Positions 34,150 to 43,027 of a DNA stretch of 64,000 bases are shown in pieces. The notes under the pieces are model-generated. The model was given only the letters and a program-made list of their open reading frames with translations. It was not told the DNA's origin and ran no database searches. This stretch comes from Acidisoma silvae (GTDB lineage Bacteria; Pseudomonadota; Alphaproteobacteria; Acetobacterales; Acetobacteraceae), in contig NZ_JAESVB010000001.1 of the NCBI RefSeq assembly GCF_020618775.1, forward strand, positions 372,001-436,000, in the 5' to 3' direction. Both the position numbers and the translations under genes were made by a program. Positions within the stretch are counted from its first letter, which is position 1. Every line of letters starts with the position of its first letter.

Positions 34150-35472
34150 CTATAGATAGCGATTGACGAGATTTTCCAGATATTCCTGACGGCCCGAACG
34201 CGGCATTGGGTTGATGCCCTTTTGGTCTACGACTTTGGCAAGGTCTTCCAGGCTGCGCTCGCCTTTCAGGATGGCCTGATTGTCCGGCGTCTGCCAGCCG
34301 CTGTAGCGGTCGGCGACGAATTGCGGCAGCACGCCGTCTTCGATCATCTCGGCGGCCATCAGCAGCGCGCGGGCGCAGACATCCATGCCGCCGACATGAC
34401 CGATCAACAGATCGTCGGCCTCGAGTGACTGACGGCGGATCTTGGCGTCGAAATTGCAGCCGCCTGTTTTGAAACCGCCGCCCTTTAGCAGGTGATAGAA
34501 GCCGAGCGCCATGCCCGTCGGCTCGTTCGGGAATTGATCCGTATCCCAGCCGGACTGCCGATCGCCGCGATTGACGTCGAGCGAGCCCATGATGCCGAGT
34601 GCCACCGCAGTCGCGATCTCATGCTCGTAGGTATGACCGGCGAGTGTGGCGTGATTGTCCTCGATATTGACCTGGACTTCCTTTTCCAGGCCGAAGCGCT
34701 TCAGGAATCCGTAGACGGTTGCGACATCGTAATCATACTGATGCTTGGTCGGTTCCTGCGGCTTCGGCTCCACCAGAATGGCGCCCTTGAAGCCGATCTT
34801 GTGCTTGTAATCGACGACCATGGAGACGAAGCGGCCCAGTTGCTCGGTCTCCTGGCGCAGATCGGTGTTGAGCAGCGTCTCATAGCCCTCACGGCCGCCC
34901 CACAGCACGTAATTGGCGCCGTCCAGGCGCTTGGTCACGTCCATGGCGTGCTTCACCTGGCCGGCGGCATAGATGAAGACGTCCGGGTCTGGATTGGTGG
35001 CCGCACCCGCCATGAAGCGGCGATTGGAAAAGAGGTTCGCCGTACCCCACAGAACCTTCACCTTATCCGTCGCCATCTTCTCGGCAAAGATATCGGCAAT
35101 CACATCAAGATTGCGGTTGCTCTCGGCCAGCGTGGCCCCCTCGGGCGCGACGTCACGGTCATGGAAGCAGAAGAAGGGCACGTCCAGCAGGCGGAACAGG
35201 TCGAAACCGACCTCGGCCTTGTGGCGGGCGAGCGCCATGTCGTCGGACCCGTGCATCCAGGGGCGCTGGAAGGTTTCGCCGCCGAAGGGATCGCCGCCCG
35301 GCCAGGCGAGCGAATGCCAATAGGCGATGGCGAAGCGCAGCTGCTCTTCCATGGTCTTGCCCAAAACGACGCGGTTCTTGTCGTACCAACGGAAGGCTAG
35401 CGGGTTGCGGCTGTCACGACCCTCGTAGCGAATGGGCTCTGCCTGGGTGAAAAAAGACGCATTTCCAGTCAT
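34150..35472 (-). CDS. xylA: Xylose isomerase
   Basis: A 440-residue class II xylose isomerase interconverting xylose and xylulose. The catalytic His/Asp region is [13 protein letters not shown] near residue 100. [16 protein letters not shown] holds metal-binding Glu and Lys, and [17 protein letters not shown] and [17 protein letters not shown] hold further metal ligands. No xylB, transporter or regulator is nearby. Its ATG overlaps the stop of the slipin gene (ATGA), so it is translationally coupled to a membrane scaffold protein. Confidence 0.96.
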   Translation of the reverse strand: MTGNASFFTQAEPIRYEGRDSRNPLAFRWYDKNRVVLGKTMEEQLRFAIAYWHSLAWPGGDPFGGETFQRPWMHGSDDMALARHKAEVGFDLFRLLDVPFFCFHDRDVAPEGATLAESNRNLDVIADIFAEKMATDKVKVLWGTANLFSNRRFMAGAATNPDPDVFIYAAGQVKHAMDVTKRLDGANYVLWGGREGYETLLNTDLRQETEQLGRFVSMVVDYKHKIGFKGAILVEPKPQEPTKHQYDYDVATVYGFLKRFGLEKEVQVNIEDNHATLAGHTYEHEIATAVALGIMGSLDVNRGDRQSGWDTDQFPNEPTGMALGFYHLLKGGGFKTGGCNFDAKIRRQSLEADDLLIGHVGGMDVCARALLMAAEMIEDGVLPQFVADRYSGWQTPDNQAILKGERSLEDLAKVVDQKGINPMPRSGRQEYLENLVNRYL

Positions 35473-36380
35473 GAACGATCCTCTTCTTGCGCGGCCCGTT
35501 CCGGGCCTTGTCCGGGATTGTTCATACCATTTCCGCCCCTATGGGCAACTGCGGCGGCGATGCCGCCCAGGCTGCTGGCGAGGTCGCTGGGGATGATGAT
35601 GGTGGCGCCGCGATCCTTGTTCATTTCGTAGACGAGATTCATCTGCCGCAGTTGCAAGGCCACCGGATCGGAAGCGTAAATCAGGGCGGCTTCCCGCACC
35701 TTCTCGGCAATGGCGATTTCGGCGGAGGCCAGCGTCTCGCGCGCCTGCTTTTCGCGTTCAGCCTGGGCCTGCCGGCTCATCGCGTCCTGGAGGGACGAGG
35801 GGATGGCGATATCCTTGATCTCGACCGAAGTCACTTCCACGCCCCAGGCGCCGGTCTTGGTGCTGATGCTGACCCGCAATTCCTCGTCTGCCGTCTTGCG
35901 GTCGGACAGAAGCTGGGTGAGGTCGTGGCTGCCGATGGTCTCGCGCAGGCTGGTCTGGGCCACGCGCTCCACCGCCAGCCGGTAATGCTCGATTTCGGTG
36001 GCGGCGCGCATCGGGTCCACCACGCGCCAGAAGACGATGGCATCCATGGCGATGGAAACGGTGTCGCGCGTCAGAGCTTCCTCGGCGCGGATTTCCGTGG
36101 TGCGGATGCGCAGATCGACGACGGTCGCGATGCTTTCCAGGAAAGGCACGAGGGTGAAAAGGCCAGGGCCGCCAAGGCCGCGATAGCGGCCGAGGCGCAG
36201 GATAATGGCGCGGTTCCATTGGTCGGTCATCTTCAGCCAGGACGGGATGGTGACGGCGCCGAGCACGAGGATGACGGCCAGCGCGATGCCGAAGGCGGCG
36301 GCGCCGGTGGCTTTGACGATCAGCCCGGCTGCCACCAGCAGCAGAACGGAAAAGACATAGGCAATGGGCGGGGCGTTCAT
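35469..36380 (-). CDS. Slipin / SPFH-domain membrane protein
   Basis: A 303-residue stomatin-like protein with an N-terminal hydrophobic hairpin ([30 protein letters not shown]), an SPFH domain ([19 protein letters not shown] ... [19 protein letters not shown]) and a helical Ala/Glu-rich segment ([20 protein letters not shown]). Such proteins form large rings that organise membrane proteins or proteases. The usual partner NfeD is not adjacent. It is the first gene of the pair with xylA. Confidence 0.93.
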   Translation of the reverse strand: MNAPPIAYVFSVLLLVAAGLIVKATGAAAFGIALAVILVLGAVTIPSWLKMTDQWNRAIILRLGRYRGLGGPGLFTLVPFLESIATVVDLRIRTTEIRAEEALTRDTVSIAMDAIVFWRVVDPMRAATEIEHYRLAVERVAQTSLRETIGSHDLTQLLSDRKTADEELRVSISTKTGAWGVEVTSVEIKDIAIPSSLQDAMSRQAQAEREKQARETLASAEIAIAEKVREAALIYASDPVALQLRQMNLVYEMNKDRGATIIIPSDLASSLGGIAAAVAHRGGNGMNNPGQGPERAAQEEDRS

Positions 36381-36503
36381 GCTCTCTCGTTCCTTGGCGG
36401 GGCCGGATCAGAGATAGCGGCTTTTGCCTGCCGTGATGCGTGACAAGGCCGTGTTGGGAACACTCATCACCTCAACCGGCGGCGTCGTTTGCGGCGTGAA
36501 TGG

Positions 36504-36526
36504 ATCCTCGGGTCAAGCCCGAGGAT
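36504..36526. repeat. REP-like palindrome, CCTCGGG-TCAAG-CCCGAGG type
   Basis: ATCCTCGGG pairs perfectly with CCCGAGGAT around TCAAG. Different stem family from the elements at 17.1 kb. A near copy in reverse orientation follows at 36561. Confidence 0.75.
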
Positions 36527-36560
36527 GACGATTTTTCGAGGAAATACCTAATTTTTTGCC

Positions 36561-36583
36561 ACCCTCAGGCTTGACCCGAGGGT
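36561..36583. repeat. REP-like palindrome, reverse-oriented partner
   Basis: ACCCTCAGG, loop CTTGA, CCCGAGGGT: one mismatch in nine. The loop CTTGA is the reverse complement of TCAAG at 36513-36517, so the two elements face each other as a BIME-like pair. Confidence 0.72.
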
Positions 36584-36717
36584 CCAGACGCTTTGAGCCA
36601 GCAACCCGATCAAATTAAGGGTGCGACTTTGGCCCCTTGGCACGTTGCGCCAGCCATTCCCGGACTTTTTCATGCGGAACCCCTCGACCGGCCTCTATCT
36701 CGGCTTCGGCGATGGCG

Positions 36718-37491
36718 TCACAGCGCCTTCTTTGCCGGTAGGCGGCGGGCGGCGGCTTCCCGCCAGGAGACCGGCAGCAGCGCCGTGAAGCGCGCGGCCA
36801 TGCCGAACCACAACGGAAAAATCACCCTCGTCCGCTTGCGCCGGATACCGCGCAGCATCAGCCCGGCGGCGCGTTCCGCGCTCATGATGCCGGGCATGGG
36901 AAAATCGTTCACCGCTGTCATGGGCGAGGTGATGAAGCCTGGACACAGGCTGGTCAGCGCAATCCCTTGCATGCGGGCCGAGGGCGCGGCGCCCACCACC
37001 CAAGCGTCGACCGCCGCCTTGGACGCGCAATAGGCCGGCGCGCCGGGACCGGGAATGAAGGCCGCGATAGAGGCGACCACCGCGATCTGCCCCCGCACCC
37101 CGCGCGCGTCCGCCGGCTGCGCCGCCATCGCGCGCATCGCCGGCAGTACGGTATTGAACATCCCATCCAGATTGGTCGCGAAAATGGCCCGCGTCTGCGC
37201 CTCGCTCTCCATCGTGTCCGAGGTGCCGCCGGAAATGCCGGCATTGGCGATGACCAGATCGAGCGTGCCGGCGCCGCCGATCCAGTCCTCCATGCCAGTC
37301 GCGTCGGTGACCGAGAGCACGCGGGGTAGCGCCTCGCCGCCGCGCGACCGGCATTCCCGCGCCGTCTCCTCCAGCCGTTCGGCATCACGGCCGCCGAGAT
37401 GCAGGGTCACGCCAGGCGCGGCCAAAGCCCACGCCAAAGCGCGGCCGATGCCAGAGGAAGCGCCGGTAATGAGGATCCGTCGAAACGCCAT
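36718..37491 (-). CDS. SDR family NAD(P)-dependent oxidoreductase
   Basis: A 257-residue short-chain dehydrogenase. The cofactor motif is TGASSGIGRALA at residues 9-20, NAG near 85, and the catalytic Tyr/Lys in YCASKAA near residue 160. The C-terminus (FGMAARFTALLPVSWREAAAR) resembles the membrane-associated DltE/YqjQ-like SDRs. Substrate unknown. It is divergent from yicC. Confidence 0.9.
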   Translation of the reverse strand: MAFRRILITGASSGIGRALAWALAAPGVTLHLGGRDAERLEETARECRSRGGEALPRVLSVTDATGMEDWIGGAGTLDLVIANAGISGGTSDTMESEAQTRAIFATNLDGMFNTVLPAMRAMAAQPADARGVRGQIAVVASIAAFIPGPGAPAYCASKAAVDAWVVGAAPSARMQGIALTSLCPGFITSPMTAVNDFPMPGIMSAERAAGLMLRGIRRKRTRVIFPLWFGMAARFTALLPVSWREAAARRLPAKKAL

Positions 37492-37600
37492 ATCCGATCC
37501 TTTGACGACAGCTTGGATGGGCCCAAGCGGGATGTCGCCGCGGGTCTGTCTGCCGCGAAACCGCTTCTATCTGGCACGATCACACTCTAGAAGCACGCGG

Positions 37601-38512
37601 ATGGAAGATAAGCAGACCCTGGCCTCGATGACCGGATTCGGTGCGGCCGCCAATACCCTGGGCGGTGACGGTGCCGCTATCGCCTGGGCCTGGGACATTC
37701 GCAGCGTCAATAGCAAGGGGCTGGAATTGCGCTTTCGCATGCCCTCCGGCTGGGACGCGGTGGAGGCCGAATTGCGGACGGTGCTGACCAAGCGCCTGCG
37801 GCGCGGCAGCATCAATGCCAATCTATCGGTCAAGGCCGAGGATCAGGGTGCGGCCGGTGTGGATGCCGAAGCGCTGGATCGCGTGCTGACACTGGCGCAG
37901 GCGGTCGCAAGCCGTATCCCCGGCGCGCCGCCGCCGCGCGCCGAATTGCTGCTGGGCCTGCCCGGCGTGCTGCGGGCCACCCAAAGCACTGGCCCGCTGG
38001 CGCCGACGCCCGAGCTGAAGGCGGCCATCGTCGCGGGCTTTGCCGAAGCGCTGGCGCAGCTGGAACGCGCGCGGCTGGAGGAGGGGGCCCGGCTTCATGC
38101 CGTGCTGATGGGTTTTCTGGACGATATCGCGCGCCTGCGGGCCGAGGCGGAGACGGCGGCCGAGGGGCAGCCCGCCTTGCAGCGCGCCCGCATGCTGGAC
38201 AGCGTCCGCGCTTTGCTGGCCGAAGGCCTGACCCTGCCGGAAGAGCGCATCGCTCAGGAAGTGGCTCTGCTTGCCAGCCGGTCGGACGTGCGGGAGGAGC
38301 TGGACCGCCTCGCCAGCCATATCGACGCGGCGCGGGCGCTGCTGGCGGAAGGCACCCTGGTCGGCCGCAAACTGGATTTCCTGATGCAGGAATTCAATCG
38401 CGAAGCGAATACGCTTTGCAGCAAGTCGGCCTCGGTGCCCTTGACGGCAATCGGCCTCTCCCTCAAGGCCGTCATCGAACAGCTGCGCGAACAGGTTCAG
38501 AACGTCGAATGA
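37601..38512 (+). CDS. yicC: YicC family endoribonuclease-like protein
   Basis: A 303-residue YicC protein with the N-terminal MTGFGAA, IRSVNSKGLELRFRMP and C-terminal NREANTLCSKSA...LTAIGLSLKAVIEQLREQVQNVE signatures. E. coli YicC has been reported to promote RNA degradation as an endoribonuclease. The ATG at 37601 adds nine residues before MTGFGAA; ATG 37628 is possible. Its stop overlaps the gmk start, the widespread yicC-gmk order. Confidence 0.93.
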   Translation: MEDKQTLASMTGFGAAANTLGGDGAAIAWAWDIRSVNSKGLELRFRMPSGWDAVEAELRTVLTKRLRRGSINANLSVKAEDQGAAGVDAEALDRVLTLAQAVASRIPGAPPPRAELLLGLPGVLRATQSTGPLAPTPELKAAIVAGFAEALAQLERARLEEGARLHAVLMGFLDDIARLRAEAETAAEGQPALQRARMLDSVRALLAEGLTLPEERIAQEVALLASRSDVREELDRLASHIDAARALLAEGTLVGRKLDFLMQEFNREANTLCSKSASVPLTAIGLSLKAVIEQLREQVQNVE

Positions 38513-39162
38513 CCAAGACACACATGCCCGAGCCGCTCATCCGCCGCCGCGGCCTCTGCTTCGTCATCGCCGCACCCTCGGGCACCGGCAAAAGCAGCCT
38601 GACGCGCGCATTGCTGGCCGAGGAGCCCGATCTGGCGCTGTCCATCAGCATCACCACGCGCGGCCCCCGGCCGGGCGAGGTCGAGGGCAAGCATTACTAT
38701 TTCCGCGCGAAGGACGAATTCGAGCAACTGCGCGAGACTGGCGGCCTGCTGGAATGGGCGCATGTCTTCGGCCGGGAGACGCTGTACGGCACGCCGCGTG
38801 AGCCGGTGGAGGCCGCCCTTTCGGCCGGTCGCGACATGGTCTTCACCATCGACTGGCAGGGTTTCCGCCAGATGCGCGAGGCCATCGGTCCCGATGTCGT
38901 CGGCGTCTTTCTGCTGCCGCCCTCGCTGGCTGAGCTCGAGCAGCGTCTGCGCCTGCGCGGCGAGGATAGCGAGGCCGAGATCGCCCGCCGCATGGCCTCG
39001 ACGGCCGGCGAGATGGAGCATGCCGGCGAGTTTAATTACATCGTCATCAATCAAGATTTCGCCACGGCCCTGGCTGATCTGCGCGCCATTCTGCGCGCCG
39101 AGCAGCGGTCGACGGCCCGGCAGACGGGGCTGGACGATTTTACCAGCATGAGCGTCGCGTGA
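38509..39162 (+). CDS. gmk: Guanylate kinase
   Basis: A 217-residue kinase converting GMP to GDP. The P-loop is APSGTGKSS near residue 21, followed by SISITTRGPRPGEVEGKHYYF, the GMP-binding segment. EWAHVFGRETLYGT and IDWQGFRQ are conserved. The ATG overlaps the yicC stop (ATGA). In many Alphaproteobacteria mltG lies directly before yicC-gmk; here mltG is 30 kb away behind fabF. Confidence 0.96.
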   Translation: MTKTHMPEPLIRRRGLCFVIAAPSGTGKSSLTRALLAEEPDLALSISITTRGPRPGEVEGKHYYFRAKDEFEQLRETGGLLEWAHVFGRETLYGTPREPVEAALSAGRDMVFTIDWQGFRQMREAIGPDVVGVFLLPPSLAELEQRLRLRGEDSEAEIARRMASTAGEMEHAGEFNYIVINQDFATALADLRAILRAEQRSTARQTGLDDFTSMSVA

Positions 39163-39173
39163 AGGCGGTTTCC

Positions 39174-39608
39174 ATGAAAAGCTATTTGGCACTCGGCGCG
39201 GCGGCTTTGCTGGTGGTGTCCTGCGCTCCGCCCGGACGGGGCCTGCTGGCCGCCAAGCCGCCGAAGCCCTCGGCCGCGACCATCGCGGTGACGCAGGATC
39301 AGACAGGCCTTTTGCCGCTGGTGACGATCCCGGCCGGCACTTCGGCCGCCGACTATCTTTCGGCGCTGACCGGTGCGGTGCGCGATGCGGAAGCGGTGAA
39401 GCCCGATGTCGCGTTCGATATCGTCTCCACCGTGCCGCAGACCGGCACGCCGCTGACGCAGATCACGGCGGCCAAGGCGCTGACGGCACAGGCGGCGGAA
39501 GTGGCCGATACCGTGCAAGGCGCGGGCGTGCCGTCATCGCGCGTCACGCTGGGCGCGCTGGTCTCGGCCGACGCGCCGGCCGAACAGATCCGCGTCTACG
39601 TGCGTTAA
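39174..39608 (+). CDS. Small predicted lipoprotein
   Basis: A 144-residue protein with a type II signal peptide (MKSYLALGAAALLVVSC, lipobox LVVSC), an Ala/Pro linker and a compact domain with an IPAGTSAADYLSALTGAVRD helix and a VKPDVAFDIVSTVP strand. I do not recognise the domain; similar short envelope lipoproteins with a KPDVxFDVV strand occur in Alphaproteobacteria (from memory). The ATG at 39174 is preceded by AAGGCGG; a GTG at 39159 overlaps the gmk stop. Probably the last gene of the yicC-gmk operon. Its stop overlaps the convergent methyltransferase stop by four bases. Confidence 0.72.
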   Translation: MKSYLALGAAALLVVSCAPPGRGLLAAKPPKPSAATIAVTQDQTGLLPLVTIPAGTSAADYLSALTGAVRDAEAVKPDVAFDIVSTVPQTGTPLTQITAAKALTAQAAEVADTVQGAGVPSSRVTLGALVSADAPAEQIRVYVR

Positions 39609-40423
39609 GTCGCCGCCATAGCCTGCCGCAGCCGTTCCGCCGCGCGGGCGGCGTAGTCCGCGTCGATCTCGATCCCTATTCCGCGCGCGCCCAATTGCTC
39701 GGCCGCGACCAGGGTTGTGCCGGCCCCCAGAAAGGGGTCGAGCACGACGGGGTCTTCGATACCGGCCAGCTTGATGCAGCGCATCGGCAGTTCCACCGGA
39801 AAGCCAGCCGGATGGTCGAATTTCTGGGCGCGCGACTTCACAGTCTTATAGGGCAGATACCAGACATTGCCGGCGCAACGCCGGTCGCGGGCATGGCCCC
39901 AGCGCGCGATATTGGACTTGTCCTTGAACGGCACGCCGACCGCCAGGCGGTCCACCGCGACATGACCGTCCTTGGTGAAATGGTAGATGGATTCGTGATT
40001 GTTGTTCAGGAAGCGGCTGCTGGTGATGGGCTTGAAATGGCCGATTGTGTCATCACCGACGCTCAGCGACTTCACCCAGACGATATGGTTCTGCAACACC
40101 ATCTCGCGCGTCATGGCGTCCGCGACATCGCTCGCGATCCAGGGGTCATTGCCGGTGCTGCCGACATTGAGGAAGAAGGAGCCGTCGGGTTTCAGCACGC
40201 GCTCGATGGCAAGGCCGACCTCAGCCATCCAGTCCAGATAGGTCTCGCGCGGCAGCTTGTCCTGATAGCTGCGATAGGCGATGCCGATATTGTACGGCGG
40301 CGAAGTGACGCAGATATCGACACTTTCGGGCGGCAGTTCGGCCAATGCAGTCAGACAGTCGGCCTGCAGGATGCGCTGCCGGCCGATGCTCCATTCCTGC
40401 GGTGCCTGCGGTTGATCCAGCAT
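39605..40423 (-). CDS. Solitary site-specific DNA methyltransferase
   Basis: A 272-residue beta-class amino-methyltransferase (N6-adenine or N4-cytosine). Motif IV is TSPPYN at residues 40-45, placed early; motif I is DPFLGAGTT near residue 228, so the order is IV before I as in the beta class. The SPPY form of motif IV is commonest in N4-cytosine enzymes but also occurs in N6-adenine enzymes, so the base is open. It lacks the C-terminal domain of CcrM. No restriction gene is adjacent. It lies five bases after the MotB-like gene and is the last gene of that operon. Confidence 0.88.
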   Translation of the reverse strand: MLDQPQAPQEWSIGRQRILQADCLTALAELPPESVDICVTSPPYNIGIAYRSYQDKLPRETYLDWMAEVGLAIERVLKPDGSFFLNVGSTGNDPWIASDVADAMTREMVLQNHIVWVKSLSVGDDTIGHFKPITSSRFLNNNHESIYHFTKDGHVAVDRLAVGVPFKDKSNIARWGHARDRRCAGNVWYLPYKTVKSRAQKFDHPAGFPVELPMRCIKLAGIEDPVVLDPFLGAGTTLVAAEQLGARGIGIEIDADYAARAAERLRQAMAAT

Positions 40424-40428
40424 CGAGC

Positions 40429-41853
40429 TCAGCGGTCGGTTAGGCGGAATTCGATGCGGCGGTTGCGGGCCAGCGCCGTCGGGCTATTGCCCGGATCGAT
40501 CGGCTGCGTGTCGCCGAAAGCGGCCGCAACCAGATGGTTCGCCGGCACGCCGTCCAGAATCAGTAGTTGCACCACCGCAATCGCGCGGGCCGAGGATAAT
40601 TGCCAGTTGTCCTTGAATGGCCCGCCGGTGATGGGAATGCTGTCGGCATGTCCGTCCACGCGCAGGACCCAGGTAATATTGGCCGGAATTTCCTTGGCGA
40701 TCGACTTGATGGCCTGGCCGATCTTATCGATCTGCACCTGACCGTCCGAGGTCAGATCAGCGCTGTTGGACGGAAACAGAACGTCGCTCTGAAAGACGAA
40801 GCGGTCGCCGACGATCTTGATATTGGGCTGGTTCTGCAAAACCTGCCGCAATTCACCGAAGAAATCGCTGCGGTAGCGCTGTAGTTCCTGCACTTTGGCG
40901 GCGAGCGCCAGATTGAGCTTTCGGCCGAGATCGGCGATCTGCGCGTCCTTGTCCCGACCCTGGGATTCCTGCAATTGCAGGGCGGCCGAAATCGCGTCCA
41001 GCTGGGCGCGAAGGGCGGTCATCTGCTGGGTGAGCAGCGCCAGTTGCGCATTGGCCGCGTCCGTCTGCTGCTTTTGCTGCGTCAGCGCCGTATCGCCAGC
41101 CGATACCTGTCCCGCCTGCTGCGCGATCTGCGCCTTATCCTGGGCAAGCTGCGTGGCGTCGGTCGCCAGACTGGCTTCCGCCGTCTTGGCGCGGGTCTCC
41201 ATGGCCGCGAGTTGGCTCTGCAACTGCGTCACGCGCGTGGTGGAGCTGTCGCTGGTGCTTTTCGCGGCGGCAGCGGCGGCGCTTGCCTGGGCCAGTTGCG
41301 CCTGGTCCGCCTGCAGTTTTTGCTGGGTATCTGCCAAAGCCGCCCGCAGGGTCGCGAGCTGCGTCTGGGCGTCGGCCGTCGCCGATGTCTGCTGGGTCAG
41401 TTGGCCCTGCATGTCATTCAGGCGCGAACTGGCGGATTGCGACTGTTCGGTACTGTCGGAGAGCTGGGCGGCGAGCTTGTCGCGCTGGGCGGTCAGCGCC
41501 GTTACCTGCGCGCTGTCCTGGGACAGCTGCGCCTGTGCGGTCGCCAGCTGCTTCGCCAGCGCGTCGCGCGCGGTGGTGACGTCGCCCAGATCATGCGCGA
41601 GCCCCGCGACATTGTTCTGCAGGTCGGCGGCGCGGCCTTTCTCCAGCGACAGCATATCCGTCAGCTGCGCGATCTGCTGGTTCAGCCGTTCCAGTGCGCG
41701 GTCCTTGCTGGTGAGCGTGACCGACAGCAGCCCCTGCGCCAGCACGAAGACCAGCAGCACGAAGATCGTGACCATAAGCAGCGTGGACAGCGCATCCACA
41801 TAACCCGGCCAGGCATCGAGACCGTTATTTTGGCGCCGGCGGCGGCCCGCCAT
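40429..41853 (-). CDS. MotB-like protein with long coiled coil and OmpA domain
   Basis: A 474-residue inner-membrane protein. A short basic cytoplasmic tail leads to WPGYVDALSTLLMVTIFVLL, where Asp20 just before the single TM helix matches the proton-carrying Asp of MotB. A periplasmic Gln/Ala-rich coiled coil of about 270 residues follows, then a C-terminal OmpA-like peptidoglycan-binding domain (VDGHADSIPI ... LSSARAIAVVQLL ... ARNRRIEFRLTD). It is not a flagellar MotB by context. It lies three bases after the ExbB-like gene, as a stator-type pair. Confidence 0.9.
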   Translation of the reverse strand: MAGRRRRQNNGLDAWPGYVDALSTLLMVTIFVLLVFVLAQGLLSVTLTSKDRALERLNQQIAQLTDMLSLEKGRAADLQNNVAGLAHDLGDVTTARDALAKQLATAQAQLSQDSAQVTALTAQRDKLAAQLSDSTEQSQSASSRLNDMQGQLTQQTSATADAQTQLATLRAALADTQQKLQADQAQLAQASAAAAAAKSTSDSSTTRVTQLQSQLAAMETRAKTAEASLATDATQLAQDKAQIAQQAGQVSAGDTALTQQKQQTDAANAQLALLTQQMTALRAQLDAISAALQLQESQGRDKDAQIADLGRKLNLALAAKVQELQRYRSDFFGELRQVLQNQPNIKIVGDRFVFQSDVLFPSNSADLTSDGQVQIDKIGQAIKSIAKEIPANITWVLRVDGHADSIPITGGPFKDNWQLSSARAIAVVQLLILDGVPANHLVAAAFGDTQPIDPGNSPTALARNRRIEFRLTDR

Positions 41854-41856
41854 GGC

Positions 41857-43011
41857 TCAGCGCGCTCCGTCGCCGAGGGCGGCGACCGTTCGCGCCAGCA
41901 CGCGCAATTCGTTGCGCAGTTCCGAGGTCGTCTGAACGCGGCCCTGTTCGGATTCGGTGATCATGCGCTGCAGCGCATGTTCGATATTGCGGAGATGGGC
42001 ATGGGCGATTTCGTCGGACGCGCGATTGTCGCGGGAATCGCCCAGCCGCTGCAAAGCCGGGGCCAGCGCCTGCTGGCTTTCGGCGATGCGCAGCATCAGC
42101 TGCTGATTGGCGCGCATGGTATCCGTGAAGGTATTCAGCCGGTCGGCCAGCGTGCCCAGCACCTGGGCGGTCTGTCCGCGACCTTCCTCGCCGCGCGCCA
42201 GAACCGTTTGCAGCCCTTCCATATTCTCAGCCGTCTGTTCCAGTAGCGCCTGCACATAGGCGGGCACATTGCCGCCTTCGCCTTCGCCGCCCAGCACGCC
42301 GGAGGACAGCCGGGTGAAGCCGGCCAGCCAGTCTTCCAGCTCGTTATAGAAGCGGTTCTGCGCCTGGCCCGCCTGAAGATCGAGGAAGCCCAGCACCAAC
42401 GCGCCGGCAAGGCCGAACATGGAGGAGGAAAAGGCGGTGGACATGCCGGCCAGCGGCCCCGCCAGGCCCGATTTCAGCTGGTCGAAGACCGCGTTGATAT
42501 CGCCCGAGCCCACGCTCATGCCCTGGATGACGTCGGCGACCGCGCTGACGGTGCGCAGCAGGCCCCAGAAGGTGCCGAGCAGACCGAGGAAGATCATCAA
42601 TGCCGTGGCGTAGCGCGAGATTTCTCGGCTTTCGTCCAGTCGGCTGCCGATGCCGTCCAGCAGGCTGCGCATGGCCTGGGCCGAGATGGAGACGCGGCTT
42701 TCGCGCCCCGTGGCATCCGCGCGGGCGGCCAGCATGCGGGCCATGGGGGCAAGGAGCTTCGGCGGCGTGATGCCCGTCAGCTTCTGGCGGGTGCGCTGAT
42801 AATCGCCGACCCAGCGCACTTCGGGTTCCAGCCGCAGCACCTGCCGCAGATTCCAGATCACGCCCAGCAGCATCACGAAAAAGATGAAGCTGTTCAGCGC
42901 CGGATTGCTGGCGAAGAAGATCTTGATCTTCGGGATCAGGAAGATCCCGACCGCGATGACGGCGGCCAGGAAGATCAGCATGCGAATGAGGTAGGTGGTC
43001 GGCCGTGTCAT
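41857..43011 (-). CDS. ExbB/TolQ/MotA-like proton channel protein
   Basis: A 384-residue inner-membrane protein. Two N-terminal helices (LIRMLIFLAAVIAVGIFLI and SFIFFVMLLGVIWNLRQVL) are followed by the channel pair: FLGLLGTFWGL, with the GT threonine, and GMSTAFSSSMFGLAGALVLG, with the STAF threonine of TolQ/ExbB. The C-terminal 150 residues are a cytoplasmic helical tail, longer than in TolQ. Start ATG 43011 (MTRPTTYLIRM) is preferred; an open frame extends to 43113. It pairs with the MotB-like gene. Confidence 0.9.
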   Translation of the reverse strand: MTRPTTYLIRMLIFLAAVIAVGIFLIPKIKIFFASNPALNSFIFFVMLLGVIWNLRQVLRLEPEVRWVGDYQRTRQKLTGITPPKLLAPMARMLAARADATGRESRVSISAQAMRSLLDGIGSRLDESREISRYATALMIFLGLLGTFWGLLRTVSAVADVIQGMSVGSGDINAVFDQLKSGLAGPLAGMSTAFSSSMFGLAGALVLGFLDLQAGQAQNRFYNELEDWLAGFTRLSSGVLGGEGEGGNVPAYVQALLEQTAENMEGLQTVLARGEEGRGQTAQVLGTLADRLNTFTDTMRANQQLMLRIAESQQALAPALQRLGDSRDNRASDEIAHAHLRNIEHALQRMITESEQGRVQTTSELRNELRVLARTVAALGDGAR

Positions 43012-43027
43012 GGAGGCGAGGACCTGC

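Larger units (their letters stand above)
36381..36717. other. 337-bp intergenic region with two REP-like palindromes
   Basis: The gap between the slipin start and the SDR stop has no supported gene. It contains two inverted palindromes (36504-36526 and 36561-36583) joined by an AT-rich spacer with a TTTTTT run. The part nearest slipin (36381-36500) should hold its promoter, but I could not pick a convincing one. Confidence 0.6.

Noticed and set aside
40895-42246. Cys/Ser- or Arg/Gln-rich open frames antisense to the coiled coil of the MotB-like gene
   Set aside because: Reverse reading of Gln/Ala-rich codons produces repetitive Cys/Leu or Arg stretches; the sense frame has TM and OmpA domains.
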